A stretch of DNA of 25,015 nucleotides, from positions 1 to 25,015 of the IMG/VR virus record IMGVR_UViG_3300034283_000603; one strand, written 5' to 3'. The translations under genes were made by a program, and so were the position numbers. The number at the start of each line of letters is the position of its first letter. Position 1 is the first letter of the stretch. The notes beneath the pieces are model-generated. The model was not told where the DNA came from and did not search any database. It saw only the letters and a list, made by a program, of their open reading frames with translations. Positions 12,552 through 19,673 of this stretch are shown piece after piece. Source of the DNA: a virus.

Positions 12552-13078
12552 TTCTTCTCCTGTCTGTGTGTAATAAACGGAGGTGCAGTATACACATCAT
12601 TGCGAGCAGCAATCTGCATTGCTTGCTTCCATGTTGCGCCACCTGCTAATGCACCAAGAGCCCATGATGAACCAGACCCTACGCCATACAGACCATCGTC
12701 ACGTAGGTATACAGAATAGTTATCATCTACTTGGTAGATGGTTCCATTGATTGCTAATAAAAATTCAAACCCAGCATCCTCATCATCCTTGCTTGGGCTA
12801 TACCCAGACTCCTTGATGCAGTCCCTCATGCTAGGTACTACGGTTGTAATCATAAAGTGATACTCGTCTTTGATATTGGCTGGGATTGCTGGTGGTTTCC
12901 ACACGTGTTGGATTACATCACATGGTTGCACATCACCTGCACCTGCGACCAGCCACTTGCCACGTTTAGTTATCTTAGTAACTATCGGATGCGAGAACGG
13001 TCTACCACCTGCTGTGGTACGTGAGTCGGCTGCAAGAATGCAGCCGTTGTCTTGTTGGATACCAATAATAGTTGTCAC
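12548..13078 (-). CDS. HslV/proteasome-like Ntn-hydrolase
   Basis: A 176-residue protein with the HslV/20S beta-subunit pattern. After removal of the initiator residue it begins TTIIGIQQDNGCILAADSRT, so Thr1 would be the nucleophile, with Asp17 and Lys34 (VTKITKRG) at the expected places. A GVGSGSSWALGA segment (about 132-143) matches the serine/glycine turn of HslV (IGSGG-x-YA-x-A). Length (about 175) equals HslV. It starts with GTG. It lies between the two primase genes with 4-base overlaps at both sides. No HslU/ATPase partner is in the window. It could be a peptidase acting with host unfoldases or on phage proteins. Confidence 0.85.
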   Translation of the reverse strand: MTTIIGIQQDNGCILAADSRTTAGGRPFSHPIVTKITKRGKWLVAGAGDVQPCDVIQHVWKPPAIPANIKDEYHFMITTVVPSMRDCIKESGYSPSKDDEDAGFEFLLAINGTIYQVDDNYSVYLRDDGLYGVGSGSSWALGALAGGATWKQAMQIAARNDVYTAPPFITHRQEKK

Positions 13079-13407
13079 AACGCAGCTCTCAATCTAGGTG
13101 GTGTCCACCTACCACTGCCCTTCTTCCGTCCACGTGTAGGAGTAGATGACTTAGACTCTTTGCCTATGTTCTTCTCCGCCCATGAACGAGCCTCTGGGTA
13201 TGTTAGCTTCTCACGTGCCATGATTATCTGTATACCAGAACCACTTGCGTTACATGCATAACATACCCAGACGCCCTTGTCTGAGTTTACTGAAGCAGAC
13301 TTACGTGAGTCATCATGTACAGGACACAGGATTGATTTCTCCCCGCCAAGTGGCAAGGTCAATCCGTAATGATTGAAGACTGCTTCTAGAAACTCAGGCT
13401 GATTCAT
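13075..13407 (-). CDS. DNA primase CHC2 zinc-binding part (split primase)
   Basis: A 110-residue protein with the DnaG-type zinc motif: CPVHDD (C28, H31) and WVCYACNASGSGIQIIM (C49, C52). A short helical segment (LTYPEARSWAEKNIG) and a basic tail (RGRKKGSGRW) follow. It recognises template for primer start in complete primases. The catalytic TOPRIM part is a separate gene at 11904-12551, with an Ntn-hydrolase gene between them. The ATG at 13407 has only a distant AAAGGA; the upstream lysozyme gene ends 3 bases away, so coupling is likely. Confidence 0.9.
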   Translation of the reverse strand: MNQPEFLEAVFNHYGLTLPLGGEKSILCPVHDDSRKSASVNSDKGVWVCYACNASGSGIQIIMAREKLTYPEARSWAEKNIGKESKSSTPTRGRKKGSGRWTPPRLRAAL

Positions 13408-13410
13408 TTG

Positions 13411-13788
13411 TTAATACCAGTTCCTTTCCTGGTGGAACCTGTACGCCCCGCACCAAGTATCGTATCGATGGAGCACGTAGTCGTGCGCCTCCTGAGTCTG
13501 TTTGAGTAATGACCAATGAGGTTTCCCCCATAGTAATTGCCACACTCCACGAGCTCCACTCTTTTTGTTGAGTGACGTCTCGTTGTAGCGACTCTCCTTG
13601 TACGCAATACGTTTCGCACATAGTCGCTGCTCCTTCTCGGTCACGAACTGAGCAATCGCATACTCCACTCTCTGTTCCTTGTCCATTACGGACATGCGAA
13701 CTTCGTGTGTAAGTTTGGGTGATAACGCTTGTGCTGGTGATACCAACACGAATGCTATCGCTATGCCCATCGTTGTCGCTAACCGCAT
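13411..13788 (-). CDS. Secreted lysozyme/transglycosylase-like protein
   Basis: A 125-residue protein with an N-terminal signal peptide (MRLATTMGIAIAFVLVSPAQA, predicted cut after AQA). The rest resembles a small soluble lytic transglycosylase fold: AYKESRYNETSLNKKSGARG, with E65 as candidate catalytic acid, VWQLLWGKPHW, and an ending HRYDTWCGAYRFHQERNWY, typical of small SLT-like proteins. It would cut peptidoglycan outside the membrane. AGAGG is close upstream of the ATG. It lies inside the DNA-metabolism operon, far from the endolysin/holin genes at 19674-20568. A longer frame at 13394-13840 in another phase is a shadow. Confidence 0.8.
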   Translation of the reverse strand: MRLATTMGIAIAFVLVSPAQALSPKLTHEVRMSVMDKEQRVEYAIAQFVTEKEQRLCAKRIAYKESRYNETSLNKKSGARGVWQLLWGKPHWSLLKQTQEAHDYVLHRYDTWCGAYRFHQERNWY

Positions 13789-13826
13789 AGTTACCTCTTT
13801 TCATTTTGTAACCAGCTGTCACATGA

Positions 13827-14180
13827 TTACTGATGTCCATTGTAACCTGCCTGTTTAAGCAGATTTACCCAGAGTTCCGCAGGCATTACTGCATACGACT
13901 CTGAGATATTAGAAGTGCCACGCTTCTTCATTAAGACAACGCCTGTTTCTGCATCTGCATGCGTCATCTCATCCTCAAGTTCCCGAAGGTACTGAGGAAT
14001 TCTAAATGATTTTTCATTCTTGCATTCTATAACTACACCATTGATACCGTCAATGTCACCGACATCGTCGTGACGACCAGCACCATACGCACGTTCGGCA
14101 CATGGGTAACCCATACTTCTTAACCACTTGACTACGTCACGTTCAAACTGTGAGCCTTTACGTTTAGCTGCTGTTGTCAT
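13827..14180 (-). CDS. Holliday-junction-resolvase-like PD-(D/E)XK nuclease
   Basis: A 117-residue protein: KRKGSQFERDVVKWLRSMGY (E13), GRHDDVGDIDGINGVVIECK (D42, E52, K54), then IPQYLRELEDEMTHADAETG and GVVLMKKRG. This is the compact resolvase-type PD-(D/E)XK fold common in phages of actinobacteria, likely cutting branched recombination or replication intermediates. The ATG overlaps the WhiB stop (ATGA), with AGGAG 7 bases upstream. It is the second small PD-(D/E)XK nuclease of the operon besides 14611-15003; substrate specificity cannot be read from sequence. Confidence 0.88.
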   Translation of the reverse strand: MTTAAKRKGSQFERDVVKWLRSMGYPCAERAYGAGRHDDVGDIDGINGVVIECKNEKSFRIPQYLRELEDEMTHADAETGVVLMKKRGTSNISESYAVMPAELWVNLLKQAGYNGHQ

Positions 14181-14446
14181 GTGTAATCTCCTGGTATCAG
14201 TGAGTCTAGTTTTATATTTAACTTACGACGGATTGCCATTCGGTCACGCGGTGTCATCCCACCCCATAAACCATAACCTTCGTGGCGTACTGCCCAGTCA
14301 AGACATTCTGTCTTTACTTGACAGCCAGAACATATCATCTTGCCAAAAGCATACATTGATGTATCGCCTTCGTTCTCAGAATCTGGGTAAAAAAAATCGC
14401 TACCAACTTCTCTGCATTGACCACGTGATAGGTCTGGCATTCGCAT
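14177..14446 (-). CDS. whiB: WhiB-family iron-sulfur transcription regulator
   Basis: An 89-residue protein with the full WhiB signature: C11, then C39-x2-C42-x5-C48 (CSGCQVKTEC) to hold a [4Fe-4S] cluster, followed by GYGLWGGMTPRDR (the G[VI]WGG turn) and a basic tail (RRKLNIK) for DNA contact. WhiB proteins bind the sigma-A subunit and are found only in actinobacteria and their phages, so this is the best host indicator in the window. GGAG lies 7 bases before the ATG. It is coupled to the resolvase gene by ATGA. Phage WhiB copies may override host septation or redox programmes. Confidence 0.96.
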   Translation of the reverse strand: MRMPDLSRGQCREVGSDFFYPDSENEGDTSMYAFGKMICSGCQVKTECLDWAVRHEGYGLWGGMTPRDRMAIRRKLNIKLDSLIPGDYT

Positions 14447-14456
14447 CTATAACTCC

Positions 14457-14618
14457 TTAAGGTCGACGTTTTAATCTATAAAGATTTTCCCAATACCTTA
14501 ATGCAACTTCATCTGTAACTACAAGATGACGCCACCTTTTTCTTTTCTGCATTCCAAGGTATGCAAGTACGTGCCACTTAACCCAAGCACCACGCAAGAA
14601 GATTGTTATCTTATTCAT
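14457..14618 (-). CDS. Small basic protein
   Basis: A 53-residue, strongly basic protein starting MNKITIFLRGAWVKWHVLAY and ending RYWENLYRLKRRP, with a KRKRWRH cluster in the middle. The ATG overlaps the 3' end of the nuclease gene by 8 bases. The stop lies 10 bases before the WhiB start, and the WhiB ribosome site (AAGGAG) begins right at it. The charge and size fit a nucleic-acid-binding accessory protein, but no family is recognised. Confidence 0.7.
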   Translation of the reverse strand: MNKITIFLRGAWVKWHVLAYLGMQKRKRWRHLVVTDEVALRYWENLYRLKRRP

Positions 14619-15003
14619 TCTTTAATTCTTTCATAACATCTAGTAAATTTTCTACCGTAATCAGATAGCCCTTGCTTCTGTTCGGTGGTATCTCGCAAGT
14701 AATCTCACGTCCATACTTCTGTATGGCGTGACGTACATGACCAGTTGGTACCATCAATACGCCATGTTCCAGAACGAAAGCCCAGTAACTAGCCTTCGTG
14801 ACAGACAGACCCGATGGTTCCCATGAATCAGAACGCTGATACCAGCATTCAACTTCTATGTATAGGTTGCCAGTAGCATGCCACTTGCGGTCACGTTTAA
14901 CCTCAATGGTCTTGCCACCAGTAAGTAACTCTTCTACTAGCTTCTCGCCTGACTGACCATAACTAAAATCTAAATCAAATGAAGATAGATTACTCATTGC
15001 CAT
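14611..15003 (-). CDS. PD-(D/E)XK nuclease-like protein
   Basis: A 130-residue protein: GEKLVEELLTGGKTIEVKRD (E20, E34, K36) and GNLYIEVECW (E50) give the core of a PD-(D/E)XK fold, followed by SGLSVTKASYWAFVLEHGVL and a C-terminal helix. A role as a DNA endonuclease, perhaps against host DNA or branched DNA, is likely. The start overlaps the helicase stop by 10 bases; an alternative ATG is two codons inside. It is distinct in sequence from the nuclease at 13827-14180. Confidence 0.8.
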   Translation of the reverse strand: MAMSNLSSFDLDFSYGQSGEKLVEELLTGGKTIEVKRDRKWHATGNLYIEVECWYQRSDSWEPSGLSVTKASYWAFVLEHGVLMVPTGHVRHAIQKYGREITCEIPPNRSKGYLITVENLLDVMKELKNE

Positions 15004-15827
15004 TGACTCATTGTTCTGGCGCGGAACAAATCAGCTGGTGAATTATAGAGAACCATCTTGCTTGCCTCTGCTGCTAGAGATACATAGCTCTCTGCGGTTG
15101 GGTCTGCCTTGCCATGTCGGTTCTTAACAACGGCAACACGATAACTATTAGAAGCACTATCCAGAGCCACCGAAAGGACCAACTCTGGTAGTGCTGCTAC
15201 CTTACCCATCAAAGCTTTACGTGGTGCTGGGTAGTTTGGCTTAGACATCTTTTCATTCTCGGATACGTGGTGTAGGACGATGAAAGCCGATTCATATTCA
15301 CGTGCCATGTAGTGAAACGCTGACATGGCATCACGTAGTGCAGTCCACTCGTTATCGCTAGCGGACACTACGTTCATTAAGTTATCTACATATACAGCAG
15401 CAGGAGCCGAACCATGTAATTCAATCCACGCTTCTATCTCCTCTTCAATATCTTGAAGAGAAGGTGCTGGGTCGAACGCGAACCTTACATGGTTGGCACC
15501 TTCTGCTAGTGCATCCTCAAGGAGAACACTTGCTTCGGTATCCATCAGTCTTTCAACATCAGCAACATCTTTATTCATAATAATTGCACCAGCGCGAGTA
15601 GCGATGGTACGTGAATCAGAGTCTGCTGATATGTACAAAGATGGAACCTTAGAAGTAACGGCGTACCATAATGCAAGTAGTGTCTTGCCTCCGCCTGGTT
15701 GTGCAGCAATCAAATGCAATTGCGCTTGACGGAACACAACCTGACTGGCGGTGAGTTGAGGCAAGATTTCTGGTAGTTGATGACCAGCTGGTGACTCGAC
15801 ACCCACTACTTGCAATAGGCTACGCAT
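14994..15827 (-). CDS. DnaB-like / RecA-fold replicative helicase
   Basis: A 277-residue RecA-fold ATPase. Walker A is AAQPGGGKTL (41-50, K48), Walker B AAVYVDNLMN (D148), and the sensor/His block FIVLHHVSE (182-190) resembles DnaB helicases and RadA/RecA-like proteins. The usual N-terminal DnaB primase-interaction domain is absent, so this is the ATPase core only, as in many phages of actinobacteria. It should unwind DNA at the fork with the split primase downstream. The ATG overlaps the previous stop (TAATG). A perfect 8-bp hairpin lies in the gene at 15444-15463. Confidence 0.85.
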   Translation of the reverse strand: MRSLLQVVGVESPAGHQLPEILPQLTASQVVFRQAQLHLIAAQPGGGKTLLALWYAVTSKVPSLYISADSDSRTIATRAGAIIMNKDVADVERLMDTEASVLLEDALAEGANHVRFAFDPAPSLQDIEEEIEAWIELHGSAPAAVYVDNLMNVVSASDNEWTALRDAMSAFHYMAREYESAFIVLHHVSENEKMSKPNYPAPRKALMGKVAALPELVLSVALDSASNSYRVAVVKNRHGKADPTAESYVSLAAEASKMVLYNSPADLFRARTMSQWQ

Positions 15828-16288
15828 TACTTAGTCCAGATTGTTTCTGCTTCTACAGCACCTGGTGAGAAAGGCTTCGGTCCCTTGGCTGGGTCAAACC
15901 AACCAACATAAGCCTTGCCTGCTTTTGATACGCCCTTCTTCTTGGCGTACTTGCCACGTCCGTCTGGTAGGTCTGGCGCATCTGGATGTCCATATGTCCA
16001 CTCGTTACCATACTTGTCTTTGACAACCTCAATTGCTTGAGGTGTTGTAGATACAGGCTGTGGGTTTAAACCAGCTGCCTGTAGCCCAGCGATTGCTTGC
16101 TCCATGTTAGGTGCATATGCTCCGCCGTTAGTGCGGTTAAGTAGCATAGCTTGCAGACCTTGTGCATCAGTGATTGCCTCGACTGCTGCGGTTAGGTTTG
16201 CTTTGAATTCAGAAATGCTGTTACCTCGAACGGTAAACAAATCATTTCCGTTTAGCTTTCCTGTAAACGAGAACATAGATTCAGTCAT
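15827..16288 (-). CDS. Conserved unknown, between nuclease and helicase
   Basis: A 153-residue protein. The N-terminal half (MFSFTGKLNGNDLFTVRGNS, FKANLTAAVEAI) has a beta-beta-beta-helix pattern. A linker rich in Q, P and T leads to a C-terminal segment DGRGKYAKKKGVSKAGKAYV-GWFDPAKG. This C-terminal layout recalls proteins in phages of actinobacteria whose C-terminus is a C4 zinc motif with 'skkGk.y.gw'; here the cysteines are missing. Placed between the RecB-like nuclease and the helicase, it may be a single-strand-DNA-binding or recombination accessory, but that is inference. It directly abuts the nuclease stop. Confidence 0.7.
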   Translation of the reverse strand: MTESMFSFTGKLNGNDLFTVRGNSISEFKANLTAAVEAITDAQGLQAMLLNRTNGGAYAPNMEQAIAGLQAAGLNPQPVSTTPQAIEVVKDKYGNEWTYGHPDAPDLPDGRGKYAKKKGVSKAGKAYVGWFDPAKGPKPFSPGAVEAETIWTK

Positions 16289-16957
16289 CTACTTTCTCTC
16301 CTTTTCTTTCCCAGTTGTTGGAAGTTGTAGCGGGAAATCTTTACTGCCCCATGCTGGACACTTCTCGACGAACGAACACATCTTGCAATTCTCACCAACA
16401 AATGTTGGGAAGTAACCTTGCAATACTGAGTGGTTCATTGAGGCAAACGCATGCTCATAGTATTCAATACTTAGGTGGGTTAAGTCAATCAAATCGCCAA
16501 GCTCGCCTTGGCGTGTCATAAAGAATGCGCCCCACTTGGGACGGATGCCATAAATCTTTTCAATACCACTGGCATATAAGCCATTCTGGATTACACCGAA
16601 TGGCGTCCTGGAACCTGTCTTGTAGTCAACGATAACCAAGTCTTCCCCTACTTGATATACCGCGTCGATAATAAATCTTACAGGTGTGCCTCCGAAATGC
16701 ACATCTGCAGACCACTCGATTCCAGGACGACCATCAGGCATAGTAGCGATTTGCCAACCAGATTGCAACATCCATTTCTGGTATGCCTCTACCTGCTTGA
16801 GCCCATCGCTCTGCCAAAAAGCTAAGTCCTCGCCATCTGGACGAGCAGCGGTCTTGCGACCAGCTGTCTTCCACTCTGTCGATGGGATTCCTGTTTGCTC
16901 TTCGACACTTCTAACTTCGTCATTAAAAACCTCAAGCCACTTCTCAGTTAAACTCAT
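16289..16957 (-). CDS. RecB/Cas4-like nuclease, C-terminal part (split)
   Basis: A 222-residue protein carrying the catalytic core of a RecB/Cas4-type PD-(D/E)XK exonuclease: FIIDAVY (D98), LVIVDYKTGSRTP (D111, K113), then QNGLYA (Q124, Y128). Its C-terminus CKMCSFVEKCPAWG (C191, C194, C200) is the CxxC-x5-C half of an iron-sulfur cluster. The family's N-terminal LTTWQSCP...GSAVH block, including the first cluster cysteine and the motif histidine, is missing here. It is encoded separately at 17155-17364. GAGGAAG lies before the ATG; the start overlaps the zinc-ribbon gene by 14 bases. The frame has a stop at 16985-16987, so it cannot extend upstream. Confidence 0.88.
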   Translation of the reverse strand: MSLTEKWLEVFNDEVRSVEEQTGIPSTEWKTAGRKTAARPDGEDLAFWQSDGLKQVEAYQKWMLQSGWQIATMPDGRPGIEWSADVHFGGTPVRFIIDAVYQVGEDLVIVDYKTGSRTPFGVIQNGLYASGIEKIYGIRPKWGAFFMTRQGELGDLIDLTHLSIEYYEHAFASMNHSVLQGYFPTFVGENCKMCSFVEKCPAWGSKDFPLQLPTTGKEKERK

Positions 16958-17192
16958 CGTCTTCTTCCTCTGGTTGTTCTGGTTTCACGTAGTCTGGATG
17001 GTCTACTGGTGTGGGTGTTGTCATAGGTGAGCCACATTGGGCGCAGAAAGAATCGGTGAACCACATAACCAAGTCATAGTCTTGGAAGATGGCTCTGATT
17101 ATTTGAATGTTTGAACCGCAGTTCACACATTCATTGCTGGGGATTCCCCGCTGGTCAATTAGATTGCTGTTGTTGCTGCTTGTAGAACTCAT
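16944..17192 (-). CDS. Small zinc-ribbon protein inserted between nuclease parts
   Basis: An 82-residue protein. The CVNC (22-25) and CAQC (50-53) pairs form a zinc ribbon around IIRAIFQDYDLVMWFTDSF, a pattern of small proteins in phages of actinobacteria. An acidic tail (QPEEEDDEFN) follows. It overlaps the N-terminal nuclease part by 38 bases and the C-terminal part by 14 bases, each in a different frame. The ATG has no clear ribosome site, so it is probably coupled. A job as partner of the split nuclease is suggested by position only. Confidence 0.8.
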   Translation of the reverse strand: MSSTSSNNSNLIDQRGIPSNECVNCGSNIQIIRAIFQDYDLVMWFTDSFCAQCGSPMTTPTPVDHPDYVKPEQPEEEDDEFN

Positions 17193-17364
17193 GGTTCAAC
17201 CATTCCAACATAGAGTGAACAGCTGAACCAGCTGCTAGATATACTGCGGGTTTCTCTGGTACCATGGCAACCTTACTCAAGTAATATTTCTGAGGGCAGG
17301 ATTGCCAGGTTGTTAGCTGACTGTAAGACCGATGCGGAGGAAGTTTATTCATACCGTAAATCAT
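17155..17364 (-). CDS. RecB/Cas4-like nuclease, N-terminal part (split)
   Basis: A 69-residue protein equal to the N-terminal block of a RecB/Cas4-type nuclease: SYSQLTTWQSCPQKYYLSKV (C23, first iron-sulfur ligand) and VYLAAGSAVHSMLEWL (H50, motif I). It ends in KQQQQQSN, just where the rest of the family would continue into the segment now at the start of the gene at 16289-16957. Joining the two gives about 290 residues, the usual length. It is the first gene of the leftward replication operon; AAAGGA lies 10 bases before the ATG at 17364. Confidence 0.85.
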   Translation of the reverse strand: MIYGMNKLPPHRSYSQLTTWQSCPQKYYLSKVAMVPEKPAVYLAAGSAVHSMLEWLNHEFYKQQQQQSN

Positions 17365-17450
17365 ACCAGCATATTCCTTTCTTGTGTCCTAAGACACGCC
17401 GTTTATTTTTACCAATAATCTGATAGGGTTGAGGGGTGGTGGGAGGGAAA

Positions 17451-17470
17451 GGCTTGCCTGATGGCAAGCC
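17451..17470 (-). terminator. Upstream hairpin of tandem terminator
   Basis: GGCTTGCC (17451-17458) pairs with GGCAAGCC (17463-17470) around a TGAT loop: a perfect 8-bp stem. On the minus strand it is followed only by TTTCCC, so by itself it is a weak terminator. It lies past the stronger hairpin at 17496-17521 and may catch readthrough. Confidence 0.5.
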
Positions 17471-17483
17471 GTGGTAGAAAAAG

Positions 17484-17521
17484 GGAAATAAAAAAAGAGG
17501 GGGACGATTAAGTCCCCCTCT
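17484..17521 (-). terminator. Rho-independent terminator of fibre/lysis operon
   Basis: A perfect 10-bp stem (17496-17505 with 17512-17521, containing five G-C pairs in a row) and a 6-base loop is followed on the minus strand by TTTTTTTATTT. It begins 10 bases after the stop of the gene at 17532. It separates the late fibre/lysis operon from the replication operon. The replication genes therefore need their own promoter within 17365-17450, where no consensus is obvious. Confidence 0.9.
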
Positions 17522-17531
17522 CCTTTTAGCC

Positions 17532-17750
17532 CTACCATTCTGGTGGAGCAACTGCGAGCGCATCCAGCGTGGCTATATTGATGCACCCGACTGCTGGGAT
17601 GGAAAGTTGATGCTGCAACCCTCTTAGCAACTCGGCAAGGGGAGCATCAAGCACGTCATCTCCAGCAACATTAAGAGCTAGCCGAACCTTATCGACCAAC
17701 TCACTTCGTTCACCTGGTGATACCAGTGGTATTAACTTGTTCTCTTCCAT
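17532..17750 (-). CDS. Small peptidoglycan-binding-like protein
   Basis: A 72-residue protein with VRLALNVAGDDVLDAPLAEL then LRGLQHQLSIPAVGCINIATLDALA. The block LQ..L..P..G.I...TL.AL recalls the PG_binding_1 repeat (usually LQ-x-x-LG-x-x-x-DG-x-x-G-x-x-T-x-x-A), so a stand-alone cell-wall-binding unit is plausible though degenerate. The ATG overlaps the stop of the preceding gene (TAATG). It is the last gene of the late operon, near an endolysin; it could supply wall binding in trans. A strong terminator follows. Confidence 0.6.
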   Translation of the reverse strand: MEENKLIPLVSPGERSELVDKVRLALNVAGDDVLDAPLAELLRGLQHQLSIPAVGCINIATLDALAVAPPEW

Positions 17751-19663
17751 TATTGGATTGGCTGCTCCGTATCAATTGTTTGCAATTGAACGGTAACGAT
17801 GCCACCGAATCCATTAGCAAAGGATGGAGGAGATTGCTGTTCAAACTGAACAGCTCTGATAACACAGATTCTTTCTTCCTCTGAAGAGAAGTCCTGATAC
17901 AGAACTGCTCCACCGTTTTGCTCAATACGTTCTAGATATTTAATACGCTCCCAAGGGCTGCTTACGTTAGTAACTCCATTGGTGTCACGTTCCTCTTCAT
18001 AGCAAAGCAAAGGAACCGTGATGGTTCTTGAGCGAATAGGTGCAGGTAATGCACGACATTGCCACTCTTGAAGCATAGGTCCAAGCGTAACGTCTGAAGT
18101 ACTTCTTGTTAGCGTAATGGTAATCTCAAAGTTATCAGATGGTTGAAGACCAGCAGATAACTGCAAGTCAGTAGATGCGTTGAGTGGTACTGCACCAATG
18201 CTTGATGCGTTGCCATTGTCATCGGCTACTGTGAAACCAATCTGTCCATCATCGCCTACTGCTCGGATTGCAATTGAAACTGGTTGCTTCTTCTCTGATG
18301 TACCCCATCGGATATAGCCAGACTTGATTGTTCCAGATGTTGCTAGGTTTGTTGCATGCTCAATCCATACACCGCTTGATGATGTAATAAATTTTCTATC
18401 ACTTGTTCCAATAAACGATACGCCGTTGACTGTTCCAGAATCTGTAACTAAGTCTGATGCGTAAGCAAACTGACCATCAAGCGGTGTACCTAAATCGATT
18501 CGCCATAAACCATAAGTATTGTTGTAGGCATAAGCTCTCGTTGCATAGATGTATGAATTGCTAAACGCAATATCTTTAACTTCACCTTCTACGTTAAGCG
18601 AGCCATATGTAAAGGCGGTCCCATCAGAAGTTTGGTTTCCAATTCGAAGACCACGTGTCGTTGCTAGTGCAACGTATTCGCTGAGGTAACAGCGTATCTG
18701 GTTAAGGCTTTCACCACGTGGCAATTCGGCAATAACGGTTGGTTCATTAATTGCAGCAAGCGGGTTTGTTGGGTCAATAGTAAATGAAAGAACTCGTGAT
18801 ACGGCACCTTGTGTATAACCAACTATAATCGCTGAGTTTAATTCAGAGATAGAGTTAACAACTGTAGAAGTGTTGGCTGTTTCCCAACGTTCATTAGATG
18901 CATTGAGTCTAGGGGTTGGTGTTGTATAAGCTCTACCTACTTCGTAGATTCCTACCTCAACAGTTCCCTCTCTTGCAGCCACAATGATACGTTCCTTAAC
19001 GTATGCAATAGCTTGAGGAAACCAATCGGCAGCAACATATGTTGGCTTGTCCCAAAGAATTCTAACTGCTCCAGCAGTTGTTACATCATAGACACCATTG
19101 GTTGCAGCAACGATACAATAAGTTCCATCTGATGTCAGGCAATAAGGTATATTACCAGCACCGAGAGATATACTTGTTGACGTGTTTGTTGATTCGTTGT
19201 AAAACTTTAATGTCGTGTCTTCAATGTAGAATGTACCGCCAGCTACAGTCACTGGGTTTCTTACAGCAGCAGTGCTTAAGCTTGTTGTTGCCTTAAGTAG
19301 AGTTAGCTCTCCGACATTCCATACATCAAGGTTGTTTGATTCATAGAATTTATATAAGTCGCTTGAGTCTGCATCGTAGTAACGTTCGCCAGCGCCATGG
19401 TGCCATGATGTAGCAGACCGTAGCCACCAGTTAGACAGTGAGTTTTCACCAGCGGTAGAGCCCTGGTCAATACGTTCCTTCTGGTACGTAGTCGTGATAC
19501 GACTAATACGGTTTTGGTCAGAGGCTGCAGATAGCCATGGTGTATTACCAATAGCGTAGCTAGCAGCAAAATCCTCACGCTTATACTTAACAAGAGCAGT
19601 CGGGATAGACTGGCTCAAGATAATCGGTAGGTCACCAACTAGGGCTTTGTTATTCGTTGCCAC
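17750..19663 (-). CDS. Large beta-rich virion protein (fibre/spike or propeller-like)
   Basis: The 637-residue protein begins MATNNKALVGDLPIILSQSI (GTG start, AGGAG upstream). It is mainly beta strands. Its middle part has repeated blade-like segments such as LTSDGTYCIVAATNGVYDVT, VKERIIVAAREGTVEVGIYE and SEYVALATTRGLRIGNQTSD, which read like a beta-propeller. The C-terminal 150 residues (QPVSIAIRAVGDDGQIGFTV, DNFEITITLTR) resemble a beta-sandwich. It lies directly after the endolysin gene in the late operon, so a baseplate, spike or receptor-binding protein is the best guess. Its low cysteine content fits a virion protein. No enzymatic site is obvious. Confidence 0.7.
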   Translation of the reverse strand: MATNNKALVGDLPIILSQSIPTALVKYKREDFAASYAIGNTPWLSAASDQNRISRITTTYQKERIDQGSTAGENSLSNWWLRSATSWHHGAGERYYDADSSDLYKFYESNNLDVWNVGELTLLKATTSLSTAAVRNPVTVAGGTFYIEDTTLKFYNESTNTSTSISLGAGNIPYCLTSDGTYCIVAATNGVYDVTTAGAVRILWDKPTYVAADWFPQAIAYVKERIIVAAREGTVEVGIYEVGRAYTTPTPRLNASNERWETANTSTVVNSISELNSAIIVGYTQGAVSRVLSFTIDPTNPLAAINEPTVIAELPRGESLNQIRCYLSEYVALATTRGLRIGNQTSDGTAFTYGSLNVEGEVKDIAFSNSYIYATRAYAYNNTYGLWRIDLGTPLDGQFAYASDLVTDSGTVNGVSFIGTSDRKFITSSSGVWIEHATNLATSGTIKSGYIRWGTSEKKQPVSIAIRAVGDDGQIGFTVADDNGNASSIGAVPLNASTDLQLSAGLQPSDNFEITITLTRSTSDVTLGPMLQEWQCRALPAPIRSRTITVPLLCYEEERDTNGVTNVSSPWERIKYLERIEQNGGAVLYQDFSSEEERICVIRAVQFEQQSPPSFANGFGGIVTVQLQTIDTEQPIQ

Positions 19664-19673
19664 GACTTATCTC

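Noticed and set aside
13394-13840. Minus-strand frame of 148 codons overlapping the lysozyme-like gene
   Set aside because: The competing frame 13411-13788 has a signal peptide, a lysozyme motif and a good ribosome site. The longer frame shows no domain and would overlap the resolvase gene end.
16944-17364. Programmed frameshift joining the nuclease parts
   Set aside because: The C-terminal frame has a stop at 16985-16987 upstream of its ATG. A join would need two separate shifts through the zinc-ribbon frame, and no slippery heptamer with a following structure was seen; separate genes are simpler.
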